64,000 bases of DNA, taken from assembly GCA_020621865.1 (NCBI GenBank), contig JAHRYW010000001.1:150071-214070 (forward strand), read 5' to 3'. The notes under the pieces are model-generated. The model was not told the origin of the DNA. It was given only the letters and a program-made list of their open reading frames with translations, and ran no database searches. The position numbers and the translations under genes were made by a program. Every line of letters begins with the position of its first letter. Positions within the stretch are counted from its first letter, which is position 1. This DNA comes from Betaproteobacteria bacterium. GTDB taxonomy: Bacteria > Pseudomonadota > Gammaproteobacteria > Burkholderiales > Rhodocyclaceae. Below are positions 49,584-63,132 of this stretch, piece after piece.

Positions 49584-50152
49584 ATCGTGCCTCGCGAAGA
49601 AGTGTCAAAAATTCTGGTTTTGAATGCTATTTGTGATACCTAGCAGTTCTTGCACGGATATTGGTATCCGTAAAATTGATATTTAGGGCAGAAAGCTGAC
49701 AGCAGAAACAATCTATTTTTCAGCGCTTTGTGTAATCGCTGTCAGCCAAATAACCCCGATTGTGAACTCGGATAATTTGTTTTAGCATACGCCGATTGCA
49801 TAGACAAGTGTATGCGACCAATTAAATGGCTGCTATCGATGCGTGGCAACCAATGGCGGCTCCTTGCCCAGACTGTTGAAAACCTGAACGAAAATCGGTT
49901 AGTCGGCAGTTCGTTGCCTTGTGGAAGCAATAGGCTTATTTACGGAGGCGATATCTCGTGGTCAAACTCAGCGGAAATTTCGTATCAGCATGGCCGCGGA
50001 AGTTAGGATTATCGTGTTGGCTGGGAATGAGGCCGCTGGCGATCCGATTCGCGTCTTGTAACCTGCAGAACTATTTAACTCGTTCCCAACATACCGAGTG
50101 GGAACCTACATGCTGTGTAGCTTGTTCAGTTTCAGTCCGGATTTATCCGGAC
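49584..50152. other. Non-coding right part of the inserted segment
   Basis: About 570 bp with no supported gene. It contains a second AATGGCGGCTCCT (about 49853) and, at 50101-50110, the right inverted end of the inserted segment followed by TGCTGTGTA. Confidence 0.5.
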
Positions 50153-50188
50153 AGCAGAAAAGCCGATCTCTTGATCGGCTTTTCTGCT
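50153..50188 (+). terminator. Perfect 16-bp stem terminator
   Basis: AGCAGAAAAGCCGATC and its exact complement enclose a 4-base loop TCTT, with the T run inside the stem. It could have been the original gyrB terminator before the insertions. Confidence 0.75.
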
Positions 50189-50305
50189 GTTGGTCCGGTG
50201 TTTCGGGGGCTATGACCAAAGTCATGCCCTGCGCTATATTTGCCGCCTGCCAACGGTTCGCTGCTGTCGCAGACTGTCCTCTCCCCATTTGATGAAACCC
50301 TGCCT

Positions 50306-53300
50306 GTGACCAGATTTCTCGTTCTGACCTTGGCTTATTTCGCTACCGGCTGGCTGGGGCTGCAGATTCCCTATACCGGGTCGCACATCACGCTGGTCTG
50401 GCTGCCGACGGGGATCGCGGTGGCGGCTTTGTTCCGTTGGGGTTCCAGGGTCTGGCCGGGGATTTATCTCGGCGCCTTTATGGTCAATCTGGTCATTGGC
50501 TCGCCCTGGCCGCTGGCCGCCGCCATTGCTGTGGGCAATACGCTGGCGCCGCTGTTGAGTGCGGTCTGGCTCAGGCGGATCGGCTTCCACCCGGCTTTTG
50601 ACCGGCAGCTCGATGTCGGGATTTTTCTGCTGGCGGCTGGCGGGGGGATGCTGGTTTCTGCCCTGGGCGGAGTGGCCAGCCTCTATCTGGCCGGCTTGTT
50701 GCCGGCGCAGGCGGCACCCTGGGCCTGGCTGATCTGGTGGCTAGGCGATACGGTTGGCGTCCTGCTAGCCGCGCCGCTGCTGCTGACATTGAGCGGGCGG
50801 AGCCTCGAACAATTGAAGCGGGTGCGCCGCGAGCTGCTGTTGTGGTTGCTGGTGGCCGGCCCGGTGGCCTGGCTGGCCTTCATTCGCGACTACGAGCAAC
50901 TGGGCCGCACCTTGCCGCTGGCCTTTCTGACCCTGCCGTTGTTTGCCTGGGCGGCGCTGCGTTTTGGCAATACCGTCGCCGCGCTGGCCGGTCTCGGATT
51001 TTCGCTGGTTGCCGCGTGGAGTACGGCAACCGGGCACGGTACCTTCTTCCTGCCGGACGAACATATCAGCCTGATGCTGTTGTGGAGTTACATGGCGACC
51101 ACGGTGGTGACCGGCTTGATGATTGCCGCCTTGCAGGCCGAGCGCCAGCAGATGGCGGCCAGCCTGCGGAACAGCGAGGAGATGCTGCGTGGGCTGTATG
51201 AGGTATCGCCGCTGGGCATCGCCCTGACCGACATGCAGGGGCACTATGTCGAATTCAACGAGGCTTTTCTGAACATCTGCGGTTATCCAGCCGAGACCTT
51301 GAAGGCGCTCGACTACTGGCAACTGACGCCGGAGAAATACCGGGCAGAGGAGGCGCAGCAACTGGCCTTGCTGGAGAGCAGTGGCCGCTACGGACCCTAC
51401 GAGAAGGAATACATCCGTCAAGATGGCAGCCTCGTCCCCTTGCGTCTCAACGGCATGCTGATCACCCGCCAGGACGGCGAGAAGTACATCTGGTCGATTG
51501 TCGAGGACATCACCGACCAGCGGCGCAACCAGCAGCGCCTGGAACATCTGCTGGCCGAGCAGAAGGCGATTCTCGAGAACCACCTGGTCGGCATCGTCAC
51601 TGTCCGGGAGCGGAGGATCGTCTGGGCCAACCCGGCTTTCGAGCAGATGCTCGGCTACGGGCCGGGGGAGCTGGCCGGGACGCCGACCCGGCAGAATTAT
51701 CCGGACCAGGACAGCTACCTCGCCGTGGGCCGTGCCGCCTATCCGGTGCTGATGGCCGGCGATATCTTCCGGGCGCAGATCGAGCATGTACGCAAGGATG
51801 GCCGCAATATCTGGGTCGATCTGAGCGGCGCCATGCTCGATTCGGCGAGCGGCGAATCGCTGTGGTGCTTCGTCGATATCACCGAGCACCGGCTGCTCGA
51901 ACAAGGCATCGCCAATAGCGAGAGGATGCTGCGCGAGGCCCAGGAGGTCGGGCGGATCGGCAGTTATGCTTTTGAAATCGCGGTCGACCGATGGTCGGGT
52001 TCGCAGGTGCTGGACGATATTTTCGGCATCGCGGCCGACTATCCGCGGACGCTGGCTGGCTGGCGGCAACTGATCGATCCCGCCGAGCGCGAGGAAGTGG
52101 CCGGGGCGTTTCAGGCAGCCTTGGCCAGTGGCAGCAGCTTCAACCGGGAATACCGCATTCGCCGCGCCAGCGACGGTGCCGTGCGCTGGGTACAGAGCAT
52201 CGGCGAGTTCGTTTGCGATGCCGGTGGCCGGCCGGTGCGCATGGTCGGCACCGTCCAGGACATCACGCCGCGCAAGCTGGCCAAGGAGGAACTGTGCCGG
52301 GCCAAGGAGGCGGCGGAGGCGGCCAACGTCGCCAAGAGCCAGTTCCTGGCGACCATGTCGCATGAAATCCGCACGCCGATGAACGGCATGCTGGGCATGG
52401 CGCAACTGCTGCTGATGCCGGGGTTGGAGGAGGCGGAGCGCCTGGAATACGCGCGTACCATCTTCAACTCCGGCCAGGCGCTGCTGACCCTGCTCAACGA
52501 TATTCTCGATCTTTCCAAGGTCGAGGCCGGCAAGCTCGATCTCGTCCCGGCGGCCTGCGACATGGCCCAGCTGGTCGACGAGACCGTTAGCCTGTTTGCC
52601 GAGCCGGCCCGCGCCAAGGGCCTGCACATCGAGGCTGCCTGGCACGGGCCGCGGCCCGGCTGCTACCGGGCCGATCCGCTGCGGCTGCGCCAGATGCTGT
52701 CCAATCTGGTCAGCAATGCCATCAAATTCACGGACAGCGGCTTTGTCCGGATCGAGGCCCGCGAGCTGGCCGCCGACGACAGCGACGCTCAGCTTGAATT
52801 CGTGGTCACCGACAGCGGCATCGGCATTGCGCCGGAACAGCAGGCCCTGCTGTTCCAACCCTTCTCCCAGGCCGACAGTTCGACCACCCGACAATACGGG
52901 GGCACCGGGCTGGGGCTGTCCATCGTCCACCGGCTGGCTGGCTTGATGGCCGGCGAGGTTGGCGTGGACAGTGCGGCCGGGCAGGGGGCCCGCTTCTGGT
53001 TCCGCATCCGTGTTGGGCAACTGCCGGAAGGCGCCGAGCGCCGCCGCCGCGAGCGCAACGGCAGCGCGGCCGGCAGCCGCTTGCCGGGGCTGGCTGGCCG
53101 GGTGCTGGTCGTCGAGGACAACCCGGTTAACCGGGCGGTGATCAAGGCCTTGCTCGGCCGGCTGGGGATTCTCGTCGAGTGTGTGGAAAACGGTCGCCAG
53201 GGGCTCGATTTCGTGACTGCCGGCGGGGCTGCCGACCTGGTGCTGATGGATGTCCAGATGCCGGTCATGGATGGCATCGAGGCGACCCAAAGCATCCGCC

Positions 53301-53494
53301 GCTGGGAGCAGGAAGGCGGCCGCGATCGCCGGCCGATCGTCGCCCTGACTGCTGGCGCCTTCGAGGATGATCACAGGCGCTGCCTGGAGGCCGGGATGGA
53401 TGCCTTCCTGACCAAGCCGGTCAAGCTCGACGAACTGGTCAGCGTGCTTGGGCGCTGGCTGGCAGTGGCCGAACAGCCGGCAGGGGAGGTCTAG
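50306..53494 (+). CDS. MASE1-PAS hybrid sensor histidine kinase
   Basis: About 1062 residues. The N-terminal MASE1 domain has roughly eight membrane segments (from [22 protein letters not shown]). Three PAS/PAC units follow, then HisKA with the phospho-acceptor motif [13 protein letters not shown], a GHKL ATPase with N box [10 protein letters not shown] and GGTGLGLSI, and a C-terminal receiver ([22 protein letters not shown]). No partner regulator is directly adjacent. GTG 50306 is chosen; the open frame extends to a TTG at 50240. It shares a message with dtd (2 bp apart). Confidence 0.93.
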   Translation: MTRFLVLTLAYFATGWLGLQIPYTGSHITLVWLPTGIAVAALFRWGSRVWPGIYLGAFMVNLVIGSPWPLAAAIAVGNTLAPLLSAVWLRRIGFHPAFDRQLDVGIFLLAAGGGMLVSALGGVASLYLAGLLPAQAAPWAWLIWWLGDTVGVLLAAPLLLTLSGRSLEQLKRVRRELLLWLLVAGPVAWLAFIRDYEQLGRTLPLAFLTLPLFAWAALRFGNTVAALAGLGFSLVAAWSTATGHGTFFLPDEHISLMLLWSYMATTVVTGLMIAALQAERQQMAASLRNSEEMLRGLYEVSPLGIALTDMQGHYVEFNEAFLNICGYPAETLKALDYWQLTPEKYRAEEAQQLALLESSGRYGPYEKEYIRQDGSLVPLRLNGMLITRQDGEKYIWSIVEDITDQRRNQQRLEHLLAEQKAILENHLVGIVTVRERRIVWANPAFEQMLGYGPGELAGTPTRQNYPDQDSYLAVGRAAYPVLMAGDIFRAQIEHVRKDGRNIWVDLSGAMLDSASGESLWCFVDITEHRLLEQGIANSERMLREAQEVGRIGSYAFEIAVDRWSGSQVLDDIFGIAADYPRTLAGWRQLIDPAEREEVAGAFQAALASGSSFNREYRIRRASDGAVRWVQSIGEFVCDAGGRPVRMVGTVQDITPRKLAKEELCRAKEAAEAANVAKSQFLATMSHEIRTPMNGMLGMAQLLLMPGLEEAERLEYARTIFNSGQALLTLLNDILDLSKVEAGKLDLVPAACDMAQLVDETVSLFAEPARAKGLHIEAAWHGPRPGCYRADPLRLRQMLSNLVSNAIKFTDSGFVRIEARELAADDSDAQLEFVVTDSGIGIAPEQQALLFQPFSQADSSTTRQYGGTGLGLSIVHRLAGLMAGEVGVDSAAGQGARFWFRIRVGQLPEGAERRRRERNGSAAGSRLPGLAGRVLVVEDNPVNRAVIKALLGRLGILVECVENGRQGLDFVTAGGAADLVLMDVQMPVMDGIEATQSIRRWEQEGGRDRRPIVALTAGAFEDDHRRCLEAGMDAFLTKPVKLDELVSVLGRWLAVAEQPAGEV

Positions 53495-53496
53495 GC

Positions 53497-53949
53497 ATGC
53501 GGGTGGTGGTGCAGCGGGTAAGTAGTGCGGCGGTGACCGTCGACGGCCGGACCACCGGCGCCATCGGCCCCGGCCTGCTGGTCCTGGCCGGTTTTGAAGA
53601 GGCGGATGGCGAGGCCGATCTGGCCTGGATGGCCGGCAAGATTGCCCGCCTGCGGCTGTTTGCCGATCAGGATGGGGTGATGAACCGCAGCGTCGTCGAG
53701 GCTGGTGGCCAGGTGCTGGCGGTATCGCAGTTCACGCTCTACGCGTCGGTCAGGAAGGGCAACCGGCCGTCGTGGAGCCGGGCGGCGCGGGGCGAGATTT
53801 CGCAGCCGCTGTTCGAGCGCTTCGTGGTCAAGCTGTCGGTGGAGCTCGGCCAGTCGGTGCCGACCGGGGTGTTCGGCGCCGACATGCAGGTCAGCCTGGT
53901 CAACGATGGCCCGGTGACCCTGAGCATCGATTCGAAGGCGCCGGACTAG
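53497..53949 (+). CDS. dtd: D-aminoacyl-tRNA deacylase
   Basis: A 150-residue DTD that frees tRNA from D-amino acids. Both family motifs are present: SQFTLYA (SQxTL) and NDGPVT (NxGPVT, the Gly-Pro that enforces chirality). Start [17 protein letters not shown] is canonical. It is 2 bp after the hybrid kinase, so the two are probably co-transcribed. Confidence 0.97.
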   Translation: MRVVVQRVSSAAVTVDGRTTGAIGPGLLVLAGFEEADGEADLAWMAGKIARLRLFADQDGVMNRSVVEAGGQVLAVSQFTLYASVRKGNRPSWSRAARGEISQPLFERFVVKLSVELGQSVPTGVFGADMQVSLVNDGPVTLSIDSKAPD

Positions 53950-53979
53950 ATTGGATCCGGGATTGCCGGGCGATCGGCA

Positions 53980-54009
53980 AATGCTACGGTCGCCGGCAAA
54001 AAAAGGCCA
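53980..54009 (+). repeat. USS-like motif, copy 2
   Basis: The core AATGCTACGGTC (53980-53991) is followed by A tracts starting 7 and 18 bases after it. It lies between two convergent genes and could also act as a terminator. Confidence 0.75.
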
Positions 54010-54027
54010 AAAACAAAAAGCCTGTGC

Positions 54028-55167
54028 TCAGTCGGACTCGCTGCGGGTGCTGGTCAGGACGTCGGGGTAGCCTTTCGGATCGTCCTTGTGGTCGTAGATT
54101 TCCTTGATGTGGAATTCCAGATCGGTCAGGGCGCCGTTTTCGTCGGCGTAGATTTCACGGATGCGCAGGATTTCCGGCAGGGCGCGTTTGAAGGCCTCGA
54201 TCAGCGTGGGGTCGAAATGGTGGCCGGACTGGTCGTCGAAATAGCGCATCGCTTCGTCGAGCGGCACGGCCTTCTTGTACGGACGCACCGAGACGAGGGC
54301 GTCGAAGACGTCGGCGATGGCGACGATCCGCCCTTCGAGCGGGATGTCCTGGCCCTTCAGGCGCTGCGGGTAACCGCTGCCATCCCACTTTTCGTGGTGG
54401 GTCAGGGCGATGATGCGGGCTGTTTCGAGCAGTTCATTGTCGTGCTTGCCGATGATCTCGGCGCCCATGATCGGGTGCTGGTGCATGACCGCCCATTCCT
54501 CGGCGTCGAGCTTGCCCGGCTTGAGCAGGATGGAATCGGGGATGCCGATCTTGCCGATGTCGTGCATCGGCGCGGTATTGAAGATGACGCTGGCCGACTC
54601 CTCGCCGAGGCCGTGGGCGAGGGCGATCAGGCGGGCGTAGTGGCTCATGCGCAGGACGTGGTTGCCGGTCTCGTTGTCCTTGAACTCGGCGGCGCGGCCA
54701 AGGCGGCGGATGATCTGCTGGCGGGTGGTCAGCAGTTCCATCGTGCGTTGCTGGACCATGCGCTCCAGTTCGCGTGACTGGTCGTAGAGGGCGAGGTGGG
54801 TGCGCACCCGGGCCTCGACGATGGGCGGGCTGATCGGCTTGGTGATGTAGTCGACGGCGCCAGTTTCCAGGCCGCGTTTCTCGTCCTCGGTGCTGCTCAT
54901 CGCGGTGACGAAGATGATCGGGATGCGCCGGCGGTCCGGGTTGGCCTTCAGGCGCCGGCAGATTTCCAGGCCGCTGATGCCAGGCATCATGATGTCGAGC
55001 AGGATCAGGTCGGGCGGCTCGTCGGAATAGACGATCTTCAGCGCTTTTTCGCCGGAGGTGGCAACCCGGATGCGATAGTCGTTGCGCAGCACTTCCGAGA
55101 GCAGGTCGATGTTTTCCGGATTGTCGTCGACAATCAGGATGCATTGTTTGGGGAGCAGGGGTGACAT
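54028..55167 (-). CDS. Response regulator with HD-GYP domain
   Basis: A 379-residue protein: receiver domain (ILIVDDNPENID, phospho-acceptor Asp in LILLDIMMPG) and an HD-GYP phosphodiesterase (MHDIGKIGIPD, HHEKWDGSGYP), which degrades cyclic di-GMP. All metal ligands seem present. It is 27 bp downstream of the giant hybrid kinase on the same strand, which is its likely partner. Confidence 0.95.
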   Translation of the reverse strand: MSPLLPKQCILIVDDNPENIDLLSEVLRNDYRIRVATSGEKALKIVYSDEPPDLILLDIMMPGISGLEICRRLKANPDRRRIPIIFVTAMSSTEDEKRGLETGAVDYITKPISPPIVEARVRTHLALYDQSRELERMVQQRTMELLTTRQQIIRRLGRAAEFKDNETGNHVLRMSHYARLIALAHGLGEESASVIFNTAPMHDIGKIGIPDSILLKPGKLDAEEWAVMHQHPIMGAEIIGKHDNELLETARIIALTHHEKWDGSGYPQRLKGQDIPLEGRIVAIADVFDALVSVRPYKKAVPLDEAMRYFDDQSGHHFDPTLIEAFKRALPEILRIREIYADENGALTDLEFHIKEIYDHKDDPKGYPDVLTSTRSESD

Positions 55168-55194
55168 CGTCGATCGGCCCTCGGTCGTGGTTGG

Positions 55195-59493
<4,299 letters not shown>

Positions 59494-59600
59494 TCCTTCC
59501 CCTTGGTGTGGTGTACGGAAGTTGTGGTTTTTTATACTTTTACCGCATTGTAGCGGGATATCCGTACGGCGTATCCCGCTGTCAAGCGGGCGCTGGACGG

Positions 59601-59629
59601 AATGCTACGGTAAGCCGGAAATTTTGCCG
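59601..59629 (+). repeat. USS-like motif, copy 3
   Basis: AATGCTACGGT (59601-59611, last core base A) followed by A/T tracts 7 and 18 bases beyond the core. It lies between the end of apbE and the start of the giant kinase. Confidence 0.7.
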
Positions 59630-59646
59630 AAAAACGAAATCCGGCC

Positions 59647-60678
59647 TTACGGGACGACGGTGATTTCCGGCTTCTGGCCGATGAATTCCAGGCGCTGGTT
59701 CAGTGCGTCGGTGACGAACACCCGGTCGTCGCGGTCGACGCGCAGCACGAGGCCAACGTCCATTTTCCTGGCCATTTCGCGCCAGCCGTCCGGGCCGGCG
59801 ATGAAGATCGGCTTGGAAGCGGCGTCGGACAGCGTGCCGGCCCTGGGGCCGGGCGGGATCAGCACGGTGACTGCCTGCGTGTGGTCGGCCGGGTAGCCGC
59901 GGCGCGGGTCGAGCAGGTGGGCGTAGCGCTTGCCGTCGAGTTCGAAGTAGCGCTGGTAGTCGCCGGAAGTGCCGATCGCTTCGCCGTCGGCCAGCGTCAC
60001 CGTGGCCATCGGCCCCGGCTGGCGCGGGTGCTGGATGCCGACGCGCCACGCTTTGCCCTGCTTGCTGCCGAGCGCCATGATGTTGCCGCCGATGTTGATC
60101 AGCGCATTGTGGATGCCCTGCTGCTTGAGGATGGCGGCGGCGCGGTCGAGGGCGACGCCCTTCAGGTAGCCGCCAAAATCGAGGGCGACCTGGCGGTTGC
60201 GGCTGCTGACCGTGTTACCGGCGATGGCGAGGTCGGCGATCGACGGCTTGCTGGCCAGCCAGGCCTTGATCTCGGCGGGCGGCGGCAGTTCGGCCTTGAA
60301 TTCGTCGGCCTGGAAGCCCCACAGCTTGATCAGCCGGCCGATGCCGGGGTCGAACAGGTGGTCGCCCTGCTTCGACAGGGCCTGCGCTTCGCGGACGAAG
60401 TCGGCCAGCTCCGGCTTGACTTCCAGCGGCTGGCCGGCGGCGATGGCGGCATTGAGGGCGGTCAGCTCCGACGCCTGCCAGGCGTGGTAGGCGCGGTGCA
60501 GTCGGTCGAATTCGCGCAGCACGGCGGCGATCGCCTGGCGGCCCTGTTCGGGGTCGTCGCCGACGACCAGCACTTCGACGCGGGTGCCGAAGACGTAGGC
60601 CTGCTGCTCCTGCAGCGGGGCGCGGCCGCAGGCGGCGAGGCAGAGCAAAAGGGCGGCGAGGATCAGGTGGCGGAACAT
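59647..60678 (-). CDS. apbE: FAD:protein FMN transferase (ApbE)
   Basis: A 343-residue ApbE lipoprotein with lipobox LAAC (Cys 17). It attaches FMN to Thr in periplasmic or membrane flavoproteins such as Rnf/Nqr subunits. Family motifs seen are FGTRVEV near the start, DFGGYLKGVALDRAA, the glycine-rich NIGGNIMALG, and SGDYQRYFE with the later SDAASKP. Its start overlaps the end of gshB by 16 bp, so it is in the gshA-gshB-apbE operon. Confidence 0.95.
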   Translation of the reverse strand: MFRHLILAALLLCLAACGRAPLQEQQAYVFGTRVEVLVVGDDPEQGRQAIAAVLREFDRLHRAYHAWQASELTALNAAIAAGQPLEVKPELADFVREAQALSKQGDHLFDPGIGRLIKLWGFQADEFKAELPPPAEIKAWLASKPSIADLAIAGNTVSSRNRQVALDFGGYLKGVALDRAAAILKQQGIHNALINIGGNIMALGSKQGKAWRVGIQHPRQPGPMATVTLADGEAIGTSGDYQRYFELDGKRYAHLLDPRRGYPADHTQAVTVLIPPGPRAGTLSDAASKPIFIAGPDGWREMARKMDVGLVLRVDRDDRVFVTDALNQRLEFIGQKPEITVVP

Positions 60679-61682
60679 GCGTGCTCAAGGGCGGTGATGA
60701 AGGCGCCGGCCGCATCGAAGCCGGATTGCTGGCGGATTTCGACCATGCAGGTCGGGCTGGTCACGTTGATTTCGGTCAGGTAGTCGCCGATCACGTCGAT
60801 GCCGACCAGCATCAGGCCGCGCTTGAACAGCACCGGGCCGAGCGCTTCGGCGATCTCGCGGTCACGGGCCGACAGCTCCTGGGCGACGCCGGTGCCGCCG
60901 GCGGCCAGGTTGCCGCGCGTTTCGCCGGCCTTGGGGATGCGCGCCAGGCAAAAAGGCACCGGCTGCCCGGCGATCAGCAGGATGCGCTTGTCGCCGCGGC
61001 TGATCTCGGGGACGAAGCGCTGCGCCATGATCGTCCGCGTACCGTCGTGGGTCAGCGTTTCGATGATGACGTTGCGGTTCGGGTCGTTGCGATGGACGCG
61101 GAAGACCTGGCTGCCGCCCATGCCGTCGAGCGGCTTGAGGATGACGTCGCGTTCCTCGTCGATGAAGCGCTGGATCTGGCCGACGTGGCGGAATGCTACG
61201 GTCGGCGGGGAAAAACGGGCAAATTCCATGATCGCCAGCTTTTCGGAATGCTCGCGCAGCGCCCGCGGCCGGTTGAAGACGCGCACGCCCTCGGCCTCGG
61301 CGCGTTCGAGCAGCCAAGTGGCGGTCAGGTATTCGACATCGAAGGGCGGGTCGCGGCGCATGATCACCGCGTCGAAGGTGGTCAGCGGCAGCCACTCGCG
61401 GCCGGTTTCGCGGTACCAGTCGTGGTCGTCCGGGCGCAGGTGGAGGTGCAGTGCCTCGCCGCAAACGCCGCCGGCGTGCTGGCCGTCCGGCTTGCGCCAG
61501 CCGAGCGTCGCGGCATCGATGGCAAAGACGTCGTGGCCGTGGTTCTCGGCGGCGCGCATCATCGCCACCGAGGAATCCTTCCATGCCTTCAGGTGGTCCA
61601 GCGGGTCGACGACGAAGGCGAGCTTCAGCGAGCGGGCGCTGCCGCCGAGTAGGTGCTTCTCGAAATGCAGTTGCTGGGCCAC
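60663..61682 (-). CDS. gshB: Glutathione synthetase
   Basis: A 339-residue GshB that adds glycine to gamma-glutamylcysteine. ATP-grasp family motifs: LAFVVDPLDHLKAWKDSS near the start, DVILKPLDGMGG, and EINVTSPTCMVEI near the end. GTG 61682 is used; it gives about 18 extra residues before the conserved start and lies 8 bp after gshA. A USS-like motif (copy 4) sits inside the coding sequence in the segment FSPPTVAF. Confidence 0.93.
   Translation of the reverse strand: MAQQLHFEKHLLGGSARSLKLAFVVDPLDHLKAWKDSSVAMMRAAENHGHDVFAIDAATLGWRKPDGQHAGGVCGEALHLHLRPDDHDWYRETGREWLPLTTFDAVIMRRDPPFDVEYLTATWLLERAEAEGVRVFNRPRALREHSEKLAIMEFARFSPPTVAFRHVGQIQRFIDEERDVILKPLDGMGGSQVFRVHRNDPNRNVIIETLTHDGTRTIMAQRFVPEISRGDKRILLIAGQPVPFCLARIPKAGETRGNLAAGGTGVAQELSARDREIAEALGPVLFKRGLMLVGIDVIGDYLTEINVTSPTCMVEIRQQSGFDAAGAFITALEHACSAT
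61192..61220 (+). repeat. USS-like motif, copy 4, inside gshB
   Basis: Core AATGCTACGGTC (61192-61203) with A tracts starting 8 and 18 bases after the core, on the strand opposite to gshB. Confidence 0.75.
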
Positions 61683-61690
61683 GCCGGCGA

Positions 61691-62983
61691 TCAGTCCTCG
61701 TCGACCTCGGGGGCCGTCCGTTCCAGTTCGATGGCGGCGGCCAGGCAGGCCAGCCGGCCAACGACGCCGTAGGCGTAGAAGCGGTTGGGCGGCGCGTCCG
61801 GATTGTTGCAGCCGTAGTCGGGCAGGTTGCAGCCGGTCTCGAAGGCGAGCGGCTCGAAATGCATGCCCGGCGCGTTGAGGTTCTCGTCCTTGCCGCGGCC
61901 GGTGTGCACCCGGTAGAAGCCGCCGACGACGTAGCGGTCGATCATGTAGATGACCGGCTCGGCGACTGCGTCGTTGAGTGTCTCGAAGGAATGCACGCCT
62001 TCCTGGATCAGCACCTCGGAGACTTCCAGACCTTCCTTGATCACGCTCATCTTGTTGCGCTGCTTGCGGTTCAGCGCGATCACCTCGTCGGCGTCGCGCA
62101 CCGTCATCACGCCCATGCCGTAGGTGCCGGCGTCGGCCTTGACGACTACGTAAGGCGTCTCGTCTATGTCGTACTCGCGGTACTTTTCCTTGACGATGTC
62201 GAGTACGGCAGCGACGTTGGCGGCCAGGCATTCCTCACCCTGGCGCTCGTGGAAATTGATGCTGCGGCAGACCGAGAAGGCCGGGTTGATGCGCCACGGA
62301 TCGATGCCGATGGCCTTGGCGAAATCGTTGGCGACCTGGTCGTAGGCGGCGAAATGGTTGGACTTGCGGCGCACCGCCCAGCCGGCATGGACCGGCGGCA
62401 GCACGACCTGCTCGTTGAGGCCCTGGAGGATGTCCGGGATGCCTGCCGACAGGTCGTTGTTGAGCAGGATGGCGCAGGGATCGAAGCCGTCCAGGCCGAG
62501 CCGGTAAGGCGTGCGGACCAGCGGTTCGAGCAGCAGGCTGGCGCCGTTGGGCAGCTCGATCGTCGTCGGCTTGTCGATTTCCGGCAGCAGTGTGCCGATG
62601 CGCACGGTCAGGCCGGTCTGCTTGAGGATGGCGGCGATCTGCGCGACGTTCTGCAGGTAGAACAGGTTGCGCGTGTGGTTCTCGGGGATCAGCAGCAGGC
62701 TGCGGGCGTCCGGGCAGAATTTCTCGATGGCGCTCATCGCCGCCTGCACGCAGAGCGGCAGGAAAGCCGGATTCAGGTTGTTGAAGCCGCCGGGGAAGAG
62801 GTTGGTATCGACCGGCGCCAGCTTGAAGCCGGAATTGCGCAGGTCGACCGACGAGTAAAACGGCGGCGTGTGTTCCAGCCACTGGCCGCGCAGCCAGTGT
62901 TCGATCTGCGGACTGGCCGCCAGGAATCGGCGTTCCAGTTCGAGCAGGGGGCCGCTTAGGGCGGTGGTCAGGTGGGGAACCAT
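61691..62983 (-). CDS. gshA: Glutamate-cysteine ligase
   Basis: A 430-residue glutamate-cysteine ligase of the ATP-grasp-like type found in many beta-proteobacteria, first enzyme of glutathione synthesis. Recognised by its continuous family sequence: SVDLRNSGFKLAPVDTNLFP near residue 45, VVKADAGTYGMGVMTVRD and the GGFYRVHTGRG region. ATG 62983 (MVPHLTTALSGP) is chosen; the frame is open to 63070 but the extra residues look non-coding. Confidence 0.93.
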   Translation of the reverse strand: MVPHLTTALSGPLLELERRFLAASPQIEHWLRGQWLEHTPPFYSSVDLRNSGFKLAPVDTNLFPGGFNNLNPAFLPLCVQAAMSAIEKFCPDARSLLLIPENHTRNLFYLQNVAQIAAILKQTGLTVRIGTLLPEIDKPTTIELPNGASLLLEPLVRTPYRLGLDGFDPCAILLNNDLSAGIPDILQGLNEQVVLPPVHAGWAVRRKSNHFAAYDQVANDFAKAIGIDPWRINPAFSVCRSINFHERQGEECLAANVAAVLDIVKEKYREYDIDETPYVVVKADAGTYGMGVMTVRDADEVIALNRKQRNKMSVIKEGLEVSEVLIQEGVHSFETLNDAVAEPVIYMIDRYVVGGFYRVHTGRGKDENLNAPGMHFEPLAFETGCNLPDYGCNNPDAPPNRFYAYGVVGRLACLAAAIELERTAPEVDED

Positions 62984-63132
62984 GTGCTGAGTCTCAATCC
63001 CGGAGTTTTTTATTGTGGCCGCAAATCTTACACCGCAGTGCACAAATAGGGGGCGCCATTCCGCGGTCAACCCCTTGAAAGAAGGTAAAATTCGCCCCTT
63101 CGTTTTAGCGTAATTTTCAGATTGGAATCGCC

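Larger units (their letters stand above)
35144..50110. mobile_element. Putative older inserted segment with 10-bp inverted ends
   Basis: TGTAGGTTCC at 35144-35153 is repeated inverted as GGAACCTACA at 50101-50110. If the Tn7-like element and one TGTGT copy are removed, the left border reads TGCTGTGTA (11949-11956 plus base 35143). The same nine bases follow the right border (50111-50119). A 9-bp direct repeat outside a 10-bp inverted repeat is the layout of a transposed segment of about 15 kb. No matching transposase was found inside, so the element type is unknown and it may be a decayed or non-autonomous unit. Confidence 0.5.

Noticed and set aside
35144-50110. Second Tn7-like element for the 15-kb segment, because its ends are TGT...ACA
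   Set aside because: There is no 5-bp duplication at these ends, no repeated TnsB-type sites and no tns genes inside.
50765-53374. An 869-codon open frame opposite the MASE1 kinase
   Set aside because: Antisense shadow of a clear kinase gene.
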